A stretch of DNA of 36,445 nt from an uncultured cyanobacterium (GCA_937899645.1 CALCCD010000125.1:1-36445); one strand, 5' to 3'. Numbered from the stretch's first letter, positions 16,297 to 24,886 are shown. Translations and numbers: made by a program. Notes: generated by a model not told the origin, from the sequence alone.

Positions 16297-16322
16297 GGGC
16301 GCATGGCGATGCGCCCTTTCTG
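16297..16322 (+). terminator. Intrinsic terminator of tRNA-Gln
   Basis: Stem GGGCGCAT (16297-16304), loop GGCG, stem ATGCGCCC (16309-16316), followed by TTTCTGTTT. Perfect 8-bp GC-rich stem with a T-rich tail, 22 bases after the tRNA. Confidence 0.75.
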
Positions 16323-16373
16323 TTTCGTGCAGATCCTGAGGTCAGCCGCGCTCGGCAAGACCCCGGTATATTC

Positions 16374-16393
16374 GGGCGCACAGCGGTACGCCC
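16374..16393. repeat. Degenerate copy of the GGCGCACAGCGGTGCGCC palindrome
   Basis: GGGCGCA, loop CAGCGG, TACGCCC: a 7-bp stem with one mismatch and the same loop as the hairpin at 16077-16114. The flank TATTCGGG is also shared. The rest of the 16323-16613 gap shows no convincing gene. Confidence 0.5.
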
Positions 16394-16613
16394 CTATCAG
16401 AAGAATTCTTCACGTGCGCGGCGATCGCCACACCACATCATCCAGCCGTATCACCCAACCACATCGCCACACGACACCGCAGACGGTGTACTTTTGTAAA
16501 GGTTCGCGCGACTAACCCCCAGTAGCGCTCAAGCTATCGGGCGAGCCGTGATGAGCGCTCGCATATTCCCCGCCGCGCGATCGTCACTGACCTAAAAACT
16601 TCATACCCCCATC

Positions 16614-17636
16614 GTGTTAAATCCCGGCCAGAAACTCTACCGAGACCTGCGGAGCCGCCTCGAGGAAACCGACTTTTTCGAGCGGAACACCGCCGACTAC
16701 GTCCGCAAGATCGCCACCTACGGCACGCTCCACGTTCTGTCCTACCTCGGCCTCTACGCCTGTGCCGACACGCCCTGGCGCTGGGCGGCGCTGCTCGGCC
16801 TGACCATCTCCGGCATCCAGTTCTACTACATCAGCCACGACGCCGGACACTACGCCATCTCCGACAACCGCAACGTCAACCTGCGCCTCGGTCATATCGG
16901 CCACACTTTTATCGCAGGCGGCAGCTTCCGTTTCTGGCAGTACAAACACAACCTGCACCACCGCTACTGTAACGATGAAACGCGCGACCCCGACATGAAC
17001 GCGCTGTTCCTGAAACTCTACGAAACCGACCCGCTAGAGCGCCCCGCCTGGATTCGCTGGATCGTCCAGCATCAGGCCGTCTTGCTGTGGTTCCTGGCGA
17101 TGTTTCATAACTTCGACTTTCAGCGTCTGGGCTGGATCTACACCTGGGAGAACCCGAAGCTCTGCCGCGCCGAGCGCGTCCTGATCCCGCTACACTTCGT
17201 GACCTACCTGGTCGTGCCGATCGCGATCCTCGGCTGGCAGATGACGCTGACGAACTACATCCTTTCGACGATGCTGTCGGGCGTGATTCTGGCGAAGCTG
17301 TTCGCGATCAACCACATGGGGATGCCCAGTGTGCCGAGCGACCACAAACTCTCGTTTATCGAGCAGCAGGTGGTCACGTCGCGCAACGTACTGGTTCCGG
17401 CAATTTTCGACGACTACTTCGGTGGACTGAACTATCAGATCGAACACCACCTGTTCCCCTGGGTTTCGATCGACCGCTACCGCGCCGCCAGCCCGATCGT
17501 CAAGGCCTTCTGCGAAGAACACGGCATCGCCTACGTCGAGGAGAACTTCGGCCTGGCGCTGCTGAACGTCGAGCGTCACCTGGCAGAGATGTCGGAAGCG
17601 GACAAGCAGCAAATGAAGACCGCCTCGATCGCCTAA
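16614..17636 (+). CDS. Membrane fatty acid desaturase
   Basis: A 340-residue di-iron acyl desaturase that introduces a double bond into membrane-lipid fatty acids. All three histidine boxes are present: H75-DAG-H79 in SHDAGHY, H112-NL-HH116 in KHNLHHRY, and Q275-IE-HH279 in NYQIEHHLFPW. The QxxHH third box, with Gln in place of the first His, is typical of front-end (delta-6 type) desaturases such as DesD, but no cytochrome b5 domain is fused and regiospecificity cannot be set. Hydrophobic segments lie around 37-73, 155-165 and 190-235, as expected for a four-helix membrane enzyme. The start is GTG 16614. It is monocistronic and followed by a repeat element. Confidence 0.9.
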   Translation: MLNPGQKLYRDLRSRLEETDFFERNTADYVRKIATYGTLHVLSYLGLYACADTPWRWAALLGLTISGIQFYYISHDAGHYAISDNRNVNLRLGHIGHTFIAGGSFRFWQYKHNLHHRYCNDETRDPDMNALFLKLYETDPLERPAWIRWIVQHQAVLLWFLAMFHNFDFQRLGWIYTWENPKLCRAERVLIPLHFVTYLVVPIAILGWQMTLTNYILSTMLSGVILAKLFAINHMGMPSVPSDHKLSFIEQQVVTSRNVLVPAIFDDYFGGLNYQIEHHLFPWVSIDRYRAASPIVKAFCEEHGIAYVEENFGLALLNVERHLAEMSEADKQQMKTASIA

Positions 17637-17644
17637 CCTGAAAT

Positions 17645-17810
17645 GGTAGGGTGCGTCCGTCGGCGGCAAGCCTGGTGAAACCACGGTCGCTCTGCGCTCC
17701 GACGAACGCACCGCGATATCGTCGCGATTTACACATTCGGCGGTGCGTTGCGGTCGAAGCCCATTAGTCACGTTCGGCGAACACCGACTGCGACCGCAAC
17801 ACACCCTACC
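17645..17810. repeat. 166-bp non-coding repeat, copy A, with terminal and internal inverted repeats
   Basis: The ends are GGTAGGGTGCGT (17645-17656) and ACACACCCTACC (17799-17810), inverted with one mismatch. Internally AACGCACCG (17705-17713) is the exact complement of CGGTGCGTT (17741-17749). The structure alternates GGTGCGT and ACGCACC four times, so it can fold as two hairpins. A second copy is at 35631-35796; the 21-base core 17705-17725 matches 35691-35711 at 20 positions. No open frame explains it. Confidence 0.75.
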
Positions 17811-17902
17811 GGGCGCTTTGGCATCGATCGCGCCCTTCCCCCGCTAAAGCCCACGTGGTAAACTAAGTGGCTCGATTTTAGCCAACCCGCAAGAAAACTA
17901 CG

Positions 17903-18484
17903 ATGGAACTGACTGTAGAAGGCAAAGCGAGACCCGAAGGCAGCAAGCCGCGCGCGCTGCGCCGCGAAGGTCTCGTGCCTGCCGTTCTGTACGGACATAA
18001 AGGTACGGAATCGGTCGAATTTACCCTCGGCGCGAAAGCCGTCGAAAACCTCCTCAAGCAGCCCTCGCTGGGCAATCGCCTGATCTCGGTGTCGCTGCCG
18101 GATGCGTCCTGGAGCGGCCAAGCGCTGCTGCGCGAAGTCCAAACCCACCCCTGGAAAGGTTTCCCGTATCACCTGAGCTTCTTCTCGGTGGAGAACCAAA
18201 CGAAAGTGGAAGTGGAAGTGCCCCTGCGCTTTGTGGGCACGGCAGTTGGCGTCACCAGCGGCGGCATCCTCGAAGCACTGCTCAGCTCGCTGAAAGTGAT
18301 TTGCAAGCCCGACGCGATTCCCGAGTCGATCGAGGTGGACGTGAGCGGTCTGGATGTCGGCCAAGGTCTGCAAGTTTCCGACCTGACGGTTCCTGACGGC
18401 GTGCAGGTGCAAATCAGCCCCAGCCAACTGATCGTCGGCGTCCAAGAGTCGCGGATGACCCGGACGGCAGCGGCCACGGCGTAG
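17903..18484 (+). CDS. rplY: 50S ribosomal protein L25 (general stress protein Ctc type)
   Basis: A 193-residue L25 of the long, two-domain CTC/TL5 kind, binding 5S rRNA in the large subunit. The N-terminal L25 domain starts MELTVEGKARPEGSKPRALR followed by REGLVPAVLYGHKG, with the conserved RxxGxVPAVxYG motif. The C-terminal beta domain contains VPLRFVGTAVGVTSGGILEA and IEVDVSGLDVGQGLQVSDL, both standard for the TL5 extension. Length is normal. A possible -10 box TAAACT lies just upstream. A strong hairpin terminator follows at 18573, so the gene is probably transcribed alone. Confidence 0.95.
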   Translation: MELTVEGKARPEGSKPRALRREGLVPAVLYGHKGTESVEFTLGAKAVENLLKQPSLGNRLISVSLPDASWSGQALLREVQTHPWKGFPYHLSFFSVENQTKVEVEVPLRFVGTAVGVTSGGILEALLSSLKVICKPDAIPESIEVDVSGLDVGQGLQVSDLTVPDGVQVQISPSQLIVGVQESRMTRTAAATA

Positions 18485-18572
18485 TCGGCTCGGCGCGCGT
18501 GAGCTGTTTCGAGCTTGGCGCGTTCGCGGGTTCCGAACTCGATACGCTAGGTACAACTAAATATCGTTTTCC

Positions 18573-18619
18573 AAACAAGAGGCCGATCGCATGTTATTTG
18601 CCTCTTGTTTTTGGTTTTT
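18573..18619 (+). terminator. Intrinsic terminator after rplY
   Basis: AAACAAGAGGC (18573-18583) pairs exactly with GCCTCTTGTTT (18600-18610), 11 bp around a 16-base loop, followed by TTGGTTTTT. Confidence 0.8.
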
Positions 18620-18736
18620 AGGGAGGTTGCCAAAATTCGCGACCAATCCTCGTGCCGATCGTGCTTGGATGGAGCGCGGGGCTAGTTGCGATGAGGCGCG
18701 CCACGACAGATCTATCAAGACGCTTATAAAGAAACC

Positions 18737-19720
18737 ATGACTTCCTACAACATCTACGGTGTCGGCAACGCTTTGGTCGATATGGAATACGAAGTGTCGG
18801 TCGAGACGCTCGATCGCCTCGGCATCGATAAAGGCGTGATGACGCTACTCGATGAAGCCAAGCAGGACGATGTGGTGGCGGCGCTGGCGGACGCGAAGTG
18901 CCATCGGGCCTGCGGCGGCTCGGCGGCCAATACCGTCGTGGCGATCGCGCAGATGGGCGGCACGGGTTTCTTCTCTTGCCGCACGGGCGATGACGAAACT
19001 GGCGCGTTCTATCGCGACGACCTGACGGGCTTTGGCATCAACACGAACGCGGGCGCAAAATCGGCGGGCGGCAAAACCGGCAAGTGCCTGGTGCTCGTGA
19101 CGCCCGACGCCGATCGCACGATGAACACGTTCCTGGGCGTCTCGGCGGATATCGCGCCTGAGGATTTGGAGGCCGAGGCGATCGCCAGCTCGGACTACGT
19201 TTACGTCGAGGGCTACCTGGTTAGCTCCGACAGCGCCCGCGCCACGGCGATTCGCACCTGCGAGCTGGCGCGCGAGGCCGGAACCAAGGTGGCCTTTACG
19301 CTCTCCGACCCGAATATGGTCAAGTTTTTCAAGGAAGGCGTGCTGGAAATTATCGGCGACGGGGTCGATCTGCTGTTCGCCAACGAGCGCGAGATTCTCG
19401 ATCTGGCCGGAACCGAGTCGATGGACGACGCGATCGCCTACAGCAAAACGATCGCTAAGCAATTCGCCATCACTCTCGGTGAAAGCGGCTCGATCGTCTT
19501 CGATGGCAAGGCGCAGCATCAAATTAAGCCCAACCCTGTCGAGGCGATCGACACCGTTGGCGCGGGCGATATGTACGCTGGAGCTTTCCTTTACGGCATC
19601 ACCCACGGCCAGGACTTCCCGACTGCGGGGGCGCTGGCCTCGCGCGCGTCGGCTCGCGTCGTTACGAAATACGGTCCGCGCCTGAGTACTGCGGAAATTA
19701 CCGAGCTTCTGGTCGCATAG
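18737..19720 (+). CDS. PfkB-family kinase, adenosine kinase-like
   Basis: A 327-residue ribokinase-fold sugar/nucleoside kinase. Cyanobacterial members of this exact type are annotated as adenosine kinase, which would phosphorylate adenosine to AMP for purine salvage and to relieve S-adenosylhomocysteine hydrolase. Visible motifs: N-terminal YGVGNALVDMEYEV, the glycine-rich CGGSAANTVVAIAQMGG (about 59-75) for substrate binding, TPDADRTMNTFLG, and the anion-hole/catalytic motif DTVGAGDMYAGAF (about 272-284) with the catalytic Asp in GAGD. Length is normal. The gap before it (18620-18736) shows nothing more than a possible promoter. Family sure; adenosine as substrate is likely but inferred. 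Confidence 0.9.
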   Translation: MTSYNIYGVGNALVDMEYEVSVETLDRLGIDKGVMTLLDEAKQDDVVAALADAKCHRACGGSAANTVVAIAQMGGTGFFSCRTGDDETGAFYRDDLTGFGINTNAGAKSAGGKTGKCLVLVTPDADRTMNTFLGVSADIAPEDLEAEAIASSDYVYVEGYLVSSDSARATAIRTCELAREAGTKVAFTLSDPNMVKFFKEGVLEIIGDGVDLLFANEREILDLAGTESMDDAIAYSKTIAKQFAITLGESGSIVFDGKAQHQIKPNPVEAIDTVGAGDMYAGAFLYGITHGQDFPTAGALASRASARVVTKYGPRLSTAEITELLVA

Positions 19721-20064
19721 CTTCGGGAGTCGAGCATGGTGAAGGTGAAGATAAAGTCAGACAAAAGTTAACCGAACGCCACGCCAACGTCCGCCGGAGC
19801 AAAGTTCTCCGACTCCTGCTTTACGGTTGTCCGGCAGTTGCTCGATCGCCGTTTTTAGGCAGAGCGCGTCCCCAAAATGTCGCCTTCGACCTCCGGCTAG
19901 CGTAATTGCGGCGTCCTGACTACTATGGAATCGCGGCGTAAAAATAGCGACAACACTATGGCCAGTGGTGCGTTCGGCCTTCCGAGTTTGGGGCTCGTAG
20001 CCGCAATTGGGCGCGCTCGACGCCATTCGGGATCTCTGTCGGGGTTACGAACGTCTAGCCTAAT
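19721..20064. other. Intergenic stretch with no convincing gene
   Basis: About 345 bases between the adenosine kinase and DUF928 genes. Open frames here lack recognisable motifs and plausible starts. No strong hairpin with a T-run is seen. GCCACGCCAACG (19779-19790) recurs near 24661, a short phrase shared with the decayed repeat region there. Confidence 0.5.
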
Positions 20065-20088
20065 ATGTTCGCTTCGGGTGGTTACGAC

Positions 20089-20967
20089 ATGCACAAAATA
20101 CTAATGACGATGCGCTCTTCTTCACCTTTTCTTTTGGCCGCTCTTGCCTTGACTTCTTCGGGTCTGCCCGCCGTTGCCGGTCTCGCGATCGACGGCACGC
20201 AGCTTCCCTATCTCGCCCAGTTCGACCCGGCAGACCGTCCGCCCCCGCTGTCGGCCAGTGGCGGCGGCGCGCGCTTCTCCCCGCCCGAACGCAACGCGCC
20301 GGAGAGCGCTGCCGGTGGCGCGACGCGCAATAGCTGCGTGTCCATGTCGCCGCTGGTGCCAAAAGATGCCAACGGCTCCTACTACGGATTGACGGCTAGC
20401 GGTCGCCCCGAGCTTTACCTGTACGCGCTGCGGGCGAGCGGTACGCGCGCCGAACAGGCGACGCTGTTTATTTACGAGTACACCGAAGGCGGCCCGTCTT
20501 TCGAGCCCGCCTACGAAAAAGCCTTCGACCTGCCGGAAGCGACGCGTAGCATCGTGCGGGTCAGCATCGATGAAGCGACCGAGTTCGAGCTCGACCCCGA
20601 CAGCCAGTACGAGTGGTACATCGAAATCGAGTGCGAACCCGGTAGCGCCGACCCCACGACGCTCGCCTTTACCTACGGCTGGATCGAACGCACGTCCGAC
20701 GATCCGGTCGGCCTGGGCACGATCGGCACGAACGAGGCCGCTGCTGCCTATGGCGACGCGGGAATCTGGTTCGAGTACTTGGGCAACCTGGTTGCGGCGG
20801 GGCCGGAGAACTGGGACTACATCCTCAGCGGTTTCAGCGATGCGATCGGCGATAGCGTCGATCTCTCCGGAGCTCAAGTCGTGCCGTCTGAAGACAATTC
20901 AAACGTCCAAATCGTCGAGCCCGTCGCCGCACCAAGCGCGGACGATCGCGCGACGATCGCGCCGTAG
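20089..20967 (+). CDS. DUF928 domain protein, exported
   Basis: A ~292-residue protein of the cyanobacteria-enriched DUF928 family, with no established function. The N-terminus has a signal peptide (FLLAALALTSSGLPAVAG). The DUF928 features are SMSPLVPKDANGSYYGLTAS, GRPELYLYALRASGTRAEQA, YEKAFDLPEATRSIVRVSID, YEWYIEIECEP and the C-terminal GWIERTSDDP with GDAGIWFEYLGNLVA. Together they suggest a beta-rich periplasmic domain. Starts at 20065 and 20104 are also in frame; 20089 gives a normal signal peptide. It lies 164 bases upstream of a CHASE2-cyclase on the same strand; DUF928 genes are repeatedly found beside CHASE2 genes, so it may modulate or deliver the signal sensed outside the membrane. 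Confidence 0.82.
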   Translation: MHKILMTMRSSSPFLLAALALTSSGLPAVAGLAIDGTQLPYLAQFDPADRPPPLSASGGGARFSPPERNAPESAAGGATRNSCVSMSPLVPKDANGSYYGLTASGRPELYLYALRASGTRAEQATLFIYEYTEGGPSFEPAYEKAFDLPEATRSIVRVSIDEATEFELDPDSQYEWYIEIECEPGSADPTTLAFTYGWIERTSDDPVGLGTIGTNEAAAAYGDAGIWFEYLGNLVAAGPENWDYILSGFSDAIGDSVDLSGAQVVPSEDNSNVQIVEPVAAPSADDRATIAP

Positions 20968-21131
20968 CGCCGAGCCTGCGATCGCCCGCAGATGGCTGGA
21001 ACGATCGTAGCTTGGGCGATCTCGAAAATAGAGCGGTAGCCTGGAGGGGACGACGCGCAGCTTGCTGCACGCGCCCCCAGCGCACGCCCCGCGAGCATCT
21101 ACGGCGCTCCCCTTACCGGCACAGTTCAAAG

Positions 21132-23438
21132 ATGTCCCACCGCTCCATTTTCCATACGCTCAAGCACGCCCTCTGGCCTTGGCGGGTGGTGCTCTTCGCC
21201 GCGCCTAGCTTTGCGTTGCTGATCTGGCTGCTGCGCTGGCTCGGTGCGCTGCAAAGCTTGGAGCTGGCCACGCTCGATCGCTTCTTTCAGATTCGCCCCC
21301 TCGAGGAGCGCGACGAACGTATCGCGATCGTCGGCATCACCGAGCAGGACTTGCAGAAGCACGGCCATCCGATCGACGACGGCACTCTCGCCGACCTGCT
21401 CGGTACTATCGCCGAGGCCAACCCACGAGCGATCGGCCTCGATATCTATCGTGACTTGCCGGTGATGCCGCCCTACGCGCAGCTCCTCGAAGACCTGCGT
21501 GCCAATCCAGAGCTGCTCGAAAAAGACTTCGCCGAGTCCGAGGTGCTCGAACCGGGTTACCAGCGTCTGGTCGATGTCTTTCGCGCCAACCCGAATATTA
21601 TCGGCATCACCAAGGTGACGGGGGGTGACGAGAGTGTTGCGCCGCCGCCTGCCTTGGCCGACCTCGGTCAGCTCAGCGCCAACGATCTCCAGGTCGATAT
21701 TGACGGGCGGCTGCGGCGGGGCTTTTTGTACCTCAAGGGCGAAGACGACGGCGAGACCTACTTCAGCCTGGCGTTCCGGCTGGCGATGCTCTATTTCGAG
21801 CGTTTGGATATCGAGCCGCAGATGAGCGAGAACGGCCTCTGGGTGCAGATTAAAGACGCGACGCTTTATCCGGTAGAGGTTAACGACGGTAGCTATATCC
21901 GCAACGATGCTGGCGGCTATCCGGTGATGGTTAACTTTCGCGGGCCGGTGGGCTCGTTCGATATTGTCTCCCTCGACGACGTGCTTTCGGGCCGCACCGA
22001 TCGCGACCTGTTTTCCGATCGCGTGGTGCTGATCGGTGCGACCGCCGAGAGCCTGCGGGACTTTTTCGCTACGCCCTACACCAGCTTTAGCAACGACACT
22101 AATAAGGTTCCCGGCGTCGAAGCCCACGCCAACCTCGTCAGCCATATCCTCAGCACGGTGCTCGACGAGCGTCCGGGGCTGCGGACGATACCCGACTGGG
22201 CGGAGGCGCTGCTGGTATTGCTCGGGGCGAGCATCGGGGCGAGCGCGAGCTGGCAGTGGCGCTACCGCTCGCTTGGCTGGCGCATCGCGCCCCAGTTGCT
22301 GACGATCGTGGCGCTCGGCGGCGCGGCCTACGGTCTTTTCCTGAAGGGCTGGTGGGTTCCGGTCGTGCCCCCCGTACTGGCGCAACTGTCCGCCGCCACC
22401 GCGATCGTCGCCTACGTCGCTCGATCGGCGGCTGAAATCCGCGACACCTTCAGCCGCTACCTCACGGACGAAGTGGTCGAAACCCTACTCGAAACCGAGG
22501 GCGGCCTGAGCATGGGCGGCGAGCGCCGCCGTATCACGATCCTCACCTCGGATTTGCGCGGCTTTACGGGAATTTCCGAGCGCCTGCCCCCCGAAGAGGT
22601 GCTCGGCATTCTTAATATCTATCTCGAAGCGATGGCCGATGCGATCGTCGCGCACCAGGGCACGATCGACGAATTTATGGGCGACGGCATCCTCGTCCTG
22701 TTCGGCGCGCCGAGCCAGCGAGAAGATGACCCCGAGCGCGCCGTCGCCTGCGCGATCGCCATGCAAAAGGCGATGGTCGGCGTTAACCGCCAGATGAGCG
22801 AGCGCAACTTGCCCCAGCTCGAGATGGGCATCGGTATCCATACCGGTGAGGTCGTCGTCGGTAATATCGGCTCGACCAAGCGCACCAAGTACGGCATCGT
22901 CGGCTCCCAGGTCAACTTGACCTACCGCATCGAGGGCTACACCGTCGGCGGCCAGATCCTGATCACCGAAGCGACCCGAGACGCCCTAAACATTCCGCTC
23001 GAAACCAACGGCCAGCAGAGGGTCTCGCCCAAAGGCGTCATCGAGCCGATCGCGATCTATTCCGTGACCGGCATCGGCGGTCGCTACAACCAGCGGCTGG
23101 CAGGCGTGGACGACGAGCTACAGGTTCTGCCCGAGCCGATCGCGCTAAACTACGCCGAAATCCAAGGCAAAAACATCAGCACCCAGCGCCACGCGGGCCG
23201 ATTGATCGCCCTCTCGGAAAAACATGCCGACCTCTATACCGAACGGACGATCGCGCCGCTGACGAACCTGCAATTCCGCCTAAAAATCGGCGATAATATT
23301 GCAGATACCGAGTTCTACGCCAAAGTGATGAACGCCGAGACCAAACCAAACGTCCTGCGCCTGCGTATGACTTCAGTACCGCTCGACGTTCGCGAGTACT
23401 TCGCCAGCTTCTACGCCGCCCGTCAGGCTCACTCTTGA
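21132..23438 (+). CDS. CHASE2 domain-containing adenylate/guanylate cyclase
   Basis: A membrane-bound sensor cyclase of about 768 residues. Order: a first membrane segment (about 15-38); a large extracytoplasmic CHASE2 domain (about 50-350) with GITEQDLQKHG, RAIGLDIYRDLPV and LIGATAESLRDFFATPY; three further membrane helices (about 355-440); and a class III cyclase domain (about 465-655) holding the metal-binding Asp residues in LTSDLRGFTGISE and FMGDGILVLFG. The usual GDTVN substrate motif reads IVGSQVNLTYRIEG, so a purine-recognition Asp is replaced. A C-terminal segment (about 680-765) resembles a PilZ-like beta domain. It would convert ATP or GTP to a cyclic nucleotide on an external signal. 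The upstream in-frame start at 21012 is unlikely because it adds 40 basic, non-conserved residues. Confidence 0.9.
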   Translation: MSHRSIFHTLKHALWPWRVVLFAAPSFALLIWLLRWLGALQSLELATLDRFFQIRPLEERDERIAIVGITEQDLQKHGHPIDDGTLADLLGTIAEANPRAIGLDIYRDLPVMPPYAQLLEDLRANPELLEKDFAESEVLEPGYQRLVDVFRANPNIIGITKVTGGDESVAPPPALADLGQLSANDLQVDIDGRLRRGFLYLKGEDDGETYFSLAFRLAMLYFERLDIEPQMSENGLWVQIKDATLYPVEVNDGSYIRNDAGGYPVMVNFRGPVGSFDIVSLDDVLSGRTDRDLFSDRVVLIGATAESLRDFFATPYTSFSNDTNKVPGVEAHANLVSHILSTVLDERPGLRTIPDWAEALLVLLGASIGASASWQWRYRSLGWRIAPQLLTIVALGGAAYGLFLKGWWVPVVPPVLAQLSAATAIVAYVARSAAEIRDTFSRYLTDEVVETLLETEGGLSMGGERRRITILTSDLRGFTGISERLPPEEVLGILNIYLEAMADAIVAHQGTIDEFMGDGILVLFGAPSQREDDPERAVACAIAMQKAMVGVNRQMSERNLPQLEMGIGIHTGEVVVGNIGSTKRTKYGIVGSQVNLTYRIEGYTVGGQILITEATRDALNIPLETNGQQRVSPKGVIEPIAIYSVTGIGGRYNQRLAGVDDELQVLPEPIALNYAEIQGKNISTQRHAGRLIALSEKHADLYTERTIAPLTNLQFRLKIGDNIADTEFYAKVMNAETKPNVLRLRMTSVPLDVREYFASFYAARQAHS

Positions 23439-23530
23439 CGGATGCACCCCGAAGCCGAACGCTGCGGTAGGATCGACAGCCAAACCAGCCGAATAGAGAT
23501 ACGGCTCGCCTTCTATTCACCCCCACCACC

Positions 23531-24439
23531 ATGCTTCGCAAACGCCAACCGACCTGGATTCAGCGCAACTCTCGCTTCGCGATCGCCGCGATCGCGACCG
23601 TCGGCATCGTCACGACCGGCTACCTCACCGCGACGCGACTGCTACAGGCCGAGACCATCTGCCCGATCGAGGGCTGCGACAAAGTTCTCGAAAGCCCCTA
23701 CGCGACGATTTTCGGCGTCGTACCCCTCGCCGCATTCGGCCTACTGGCCTACATCGCAATGCTGGTGATGGCGATCGCGCCCTGGATTCTGCCGGAAGAC
23801 TCCCCGAAAGTCCAGCGCAGCCTGTTCGACGAAAAAACCTGGCTCGGCCTATCGATCGGCGCGACGGCAATGGCCGTATTTAGCGGCTACTTGATGTCGA
23901 TCATGATCTTCGAGATCCAAGCCTTCTGCCTGTACTGCGTCGTGTCGGCAGTGGCGGCTATCAGCCTGTTCGTGCTGTCGCTGGTCGGCCACGACTGGGA
24001 CGACTTTGGCTCGATGGGCTTCCGCAGCGTCATCATCGCTGCCGTCACCCTGGTCGGCTCGTTCGCGCTCTACGCCCCGCTCCACGCCGATCCCGACAAC
24101 CCGGCGGGCGGCTTTGCCATTAGCACCCAATCCCAACCGGCCAACATTGAGTTGGCGCAGCACCTGAAAACGTCAGAAGTCGCAATGTACGGCGCGTTTT
24201 GGTGCAACCACTGCCAAACCCAAAAGAGCCTGTTCGGTCGTCAAGCCTTCGCGGAAGTCGAGTACATCGAGTGCGACGCGAACGGCAAAAATCCTCAGCC
24301 CGCCCGCTGTCAAGCCGCCGGAATCCAAAGTTACCCGACCTGGGTCGTCGATGGCCAGCAGCATCAGGGCGTCCACTCCCTCGAGGAGCTAGCGGCGCTG
24401 TCCAGCTACGCGGGCGAGGCCGACTTCGGCGTGGAGTAA
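23531..24439 (+). CDS. VKOR-thioredoxin fusion (disulfide-forming membrane oxidoreductase)
   Basis: A 302-residue vitamin K epoxide reductase homologue fused to a thioredoxin-like domain. It passes electrons from folding exported proteins to quinone, making disulfides on the lumenal/periplasmic side. Predicted helices are near 17-38, 60-85, 103-128, 130-152 and 163-184. The loop pair C44/C49 (CPIEGC) and the quinone-side CXXC C133/C136 (CLYC) are present. The thioredoxin part has C225/C228 (FWCNHC) and a second pair C248/C260, plus the cis-Pro motif YPTW. This matches the layout of the structurally known Synechococcus VKOR. In plants the same protein (LTO1) is needed for photosystem II assembly. 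Fully intact. Confidence 0.93.
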   Translation: MLRKRQPTWIQRNSRFAIAAIATVGIVTTGYLTATRLLQAETICPIEGCDKVLESPYATIFGVVPLAAFGLLAYIAMLVMAIAPWILPEDSPKVQRSLFDEKTWLGLSIGATAMAVFSGYLMSIMIFEIQAFCLYCVVSAVAAISLFVLSLVGHDWDDFGSMGFRSVIIAAVTLVGSFALYAPLHADPDNPAGGFAISTQSQPANIELAQHLKTSEVAMYGAFWCNHCQTQKSLFGRQAFAEVEYIECDANGKNPQPARCQAAGIQSYPTWVVDGQQHQGVHSLEELAALSSYAGEADFGVE

Positions 24440-24571
24440 GGCTGAGTTCTTCAATTCTTGCAAGAAGTTTGCGAGCTGCTACGGGTCAAACGCATACTCC
24501 CGATTTCCCATGTCAGAGACCGTAGACCTCTCGCACGAAGGCTGTGAGTCTGGCCACCACTCGAAAAGTCA

Positions 24572-24743
24572 AAGGCTGAGGTTGTCGTTCGTATAGCGCC
24601 GACCTCGCCGATAGCCTGGGTGGGATCGCGAAAAGTGGCCGCACCATTCGCTTCGCGAAGGCCACGCCAACGATCGCGTCATCGATCTCGCTCAGTTCTC
24701 GAACCCTGAAAAACAGTGGGCGCTTACTGCCGTGGAGTATTCT
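24572..24743. repeat. Decayed, insertion-bearing copy of the MITE-like element
   Basis: Three blocks occur in the same order as in the element at 32107-32240: AAGGCTGAGGTTGTCG (24572-24587, 15 of 16), AGCCTGGGTG (24613-24622) and CTCAGTTCTCGAACCCTGAA (24691-24710, 18 of 20). The end CCGTGGAGTATTCT (24730-24743, 13 of 14) follows. Extra sequence separates the blocks and the left terminal repeat is not recognisable. The remaining gap 24440-24571 shows no gene. Confidence 0.6.
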
Positions 24744-24810
24744 CGAGGGCTCGAGATATTACTTTTGGGTCATCGAAAATCAGTATGCGTTTGCCCTGCT
24801 CGCTGCTAAC

Positions 24811-24853
24811 AGAAGAAGCGCCCGATTCGCAGTCGAACCGGGCGCTTCTTCTT
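24811..24853. terminator. Bidirectional hairpin terminator between VKOR and the SH3-like gene
   Basis: GAAGAAGCGCCCG (24812-24824) pairs with CGGGCGCTTCTTC (24839-24851), a perfect 13-bp stem. An inner TTCG/CGAA pair caps it. Pyrimidine-rich CTTCTTCTTC follows on the plus strand. It sits between convergent genes and can end transcription from both, although a strong T-run is lacking. Confidence 0.65.
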
Positions 24854-24886
24854 CACAAACGTGAAATGGGCGGTGTCGATCGGCGA

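Noticed and set aside
19757-20026. Minus-strand 89-codon frame in the adenosine kinase/DUF928 gap
   Set aside because: No recognisable motif, no ribosome-binding site; composition like non-coding DNA.
21126-22385. 419-codon minus-strand frame opposite the CHASE2 domain
   Set aside because: Arg/Gln/His-rich shadow of the CHASE2 coding strand; no recognisable domain.
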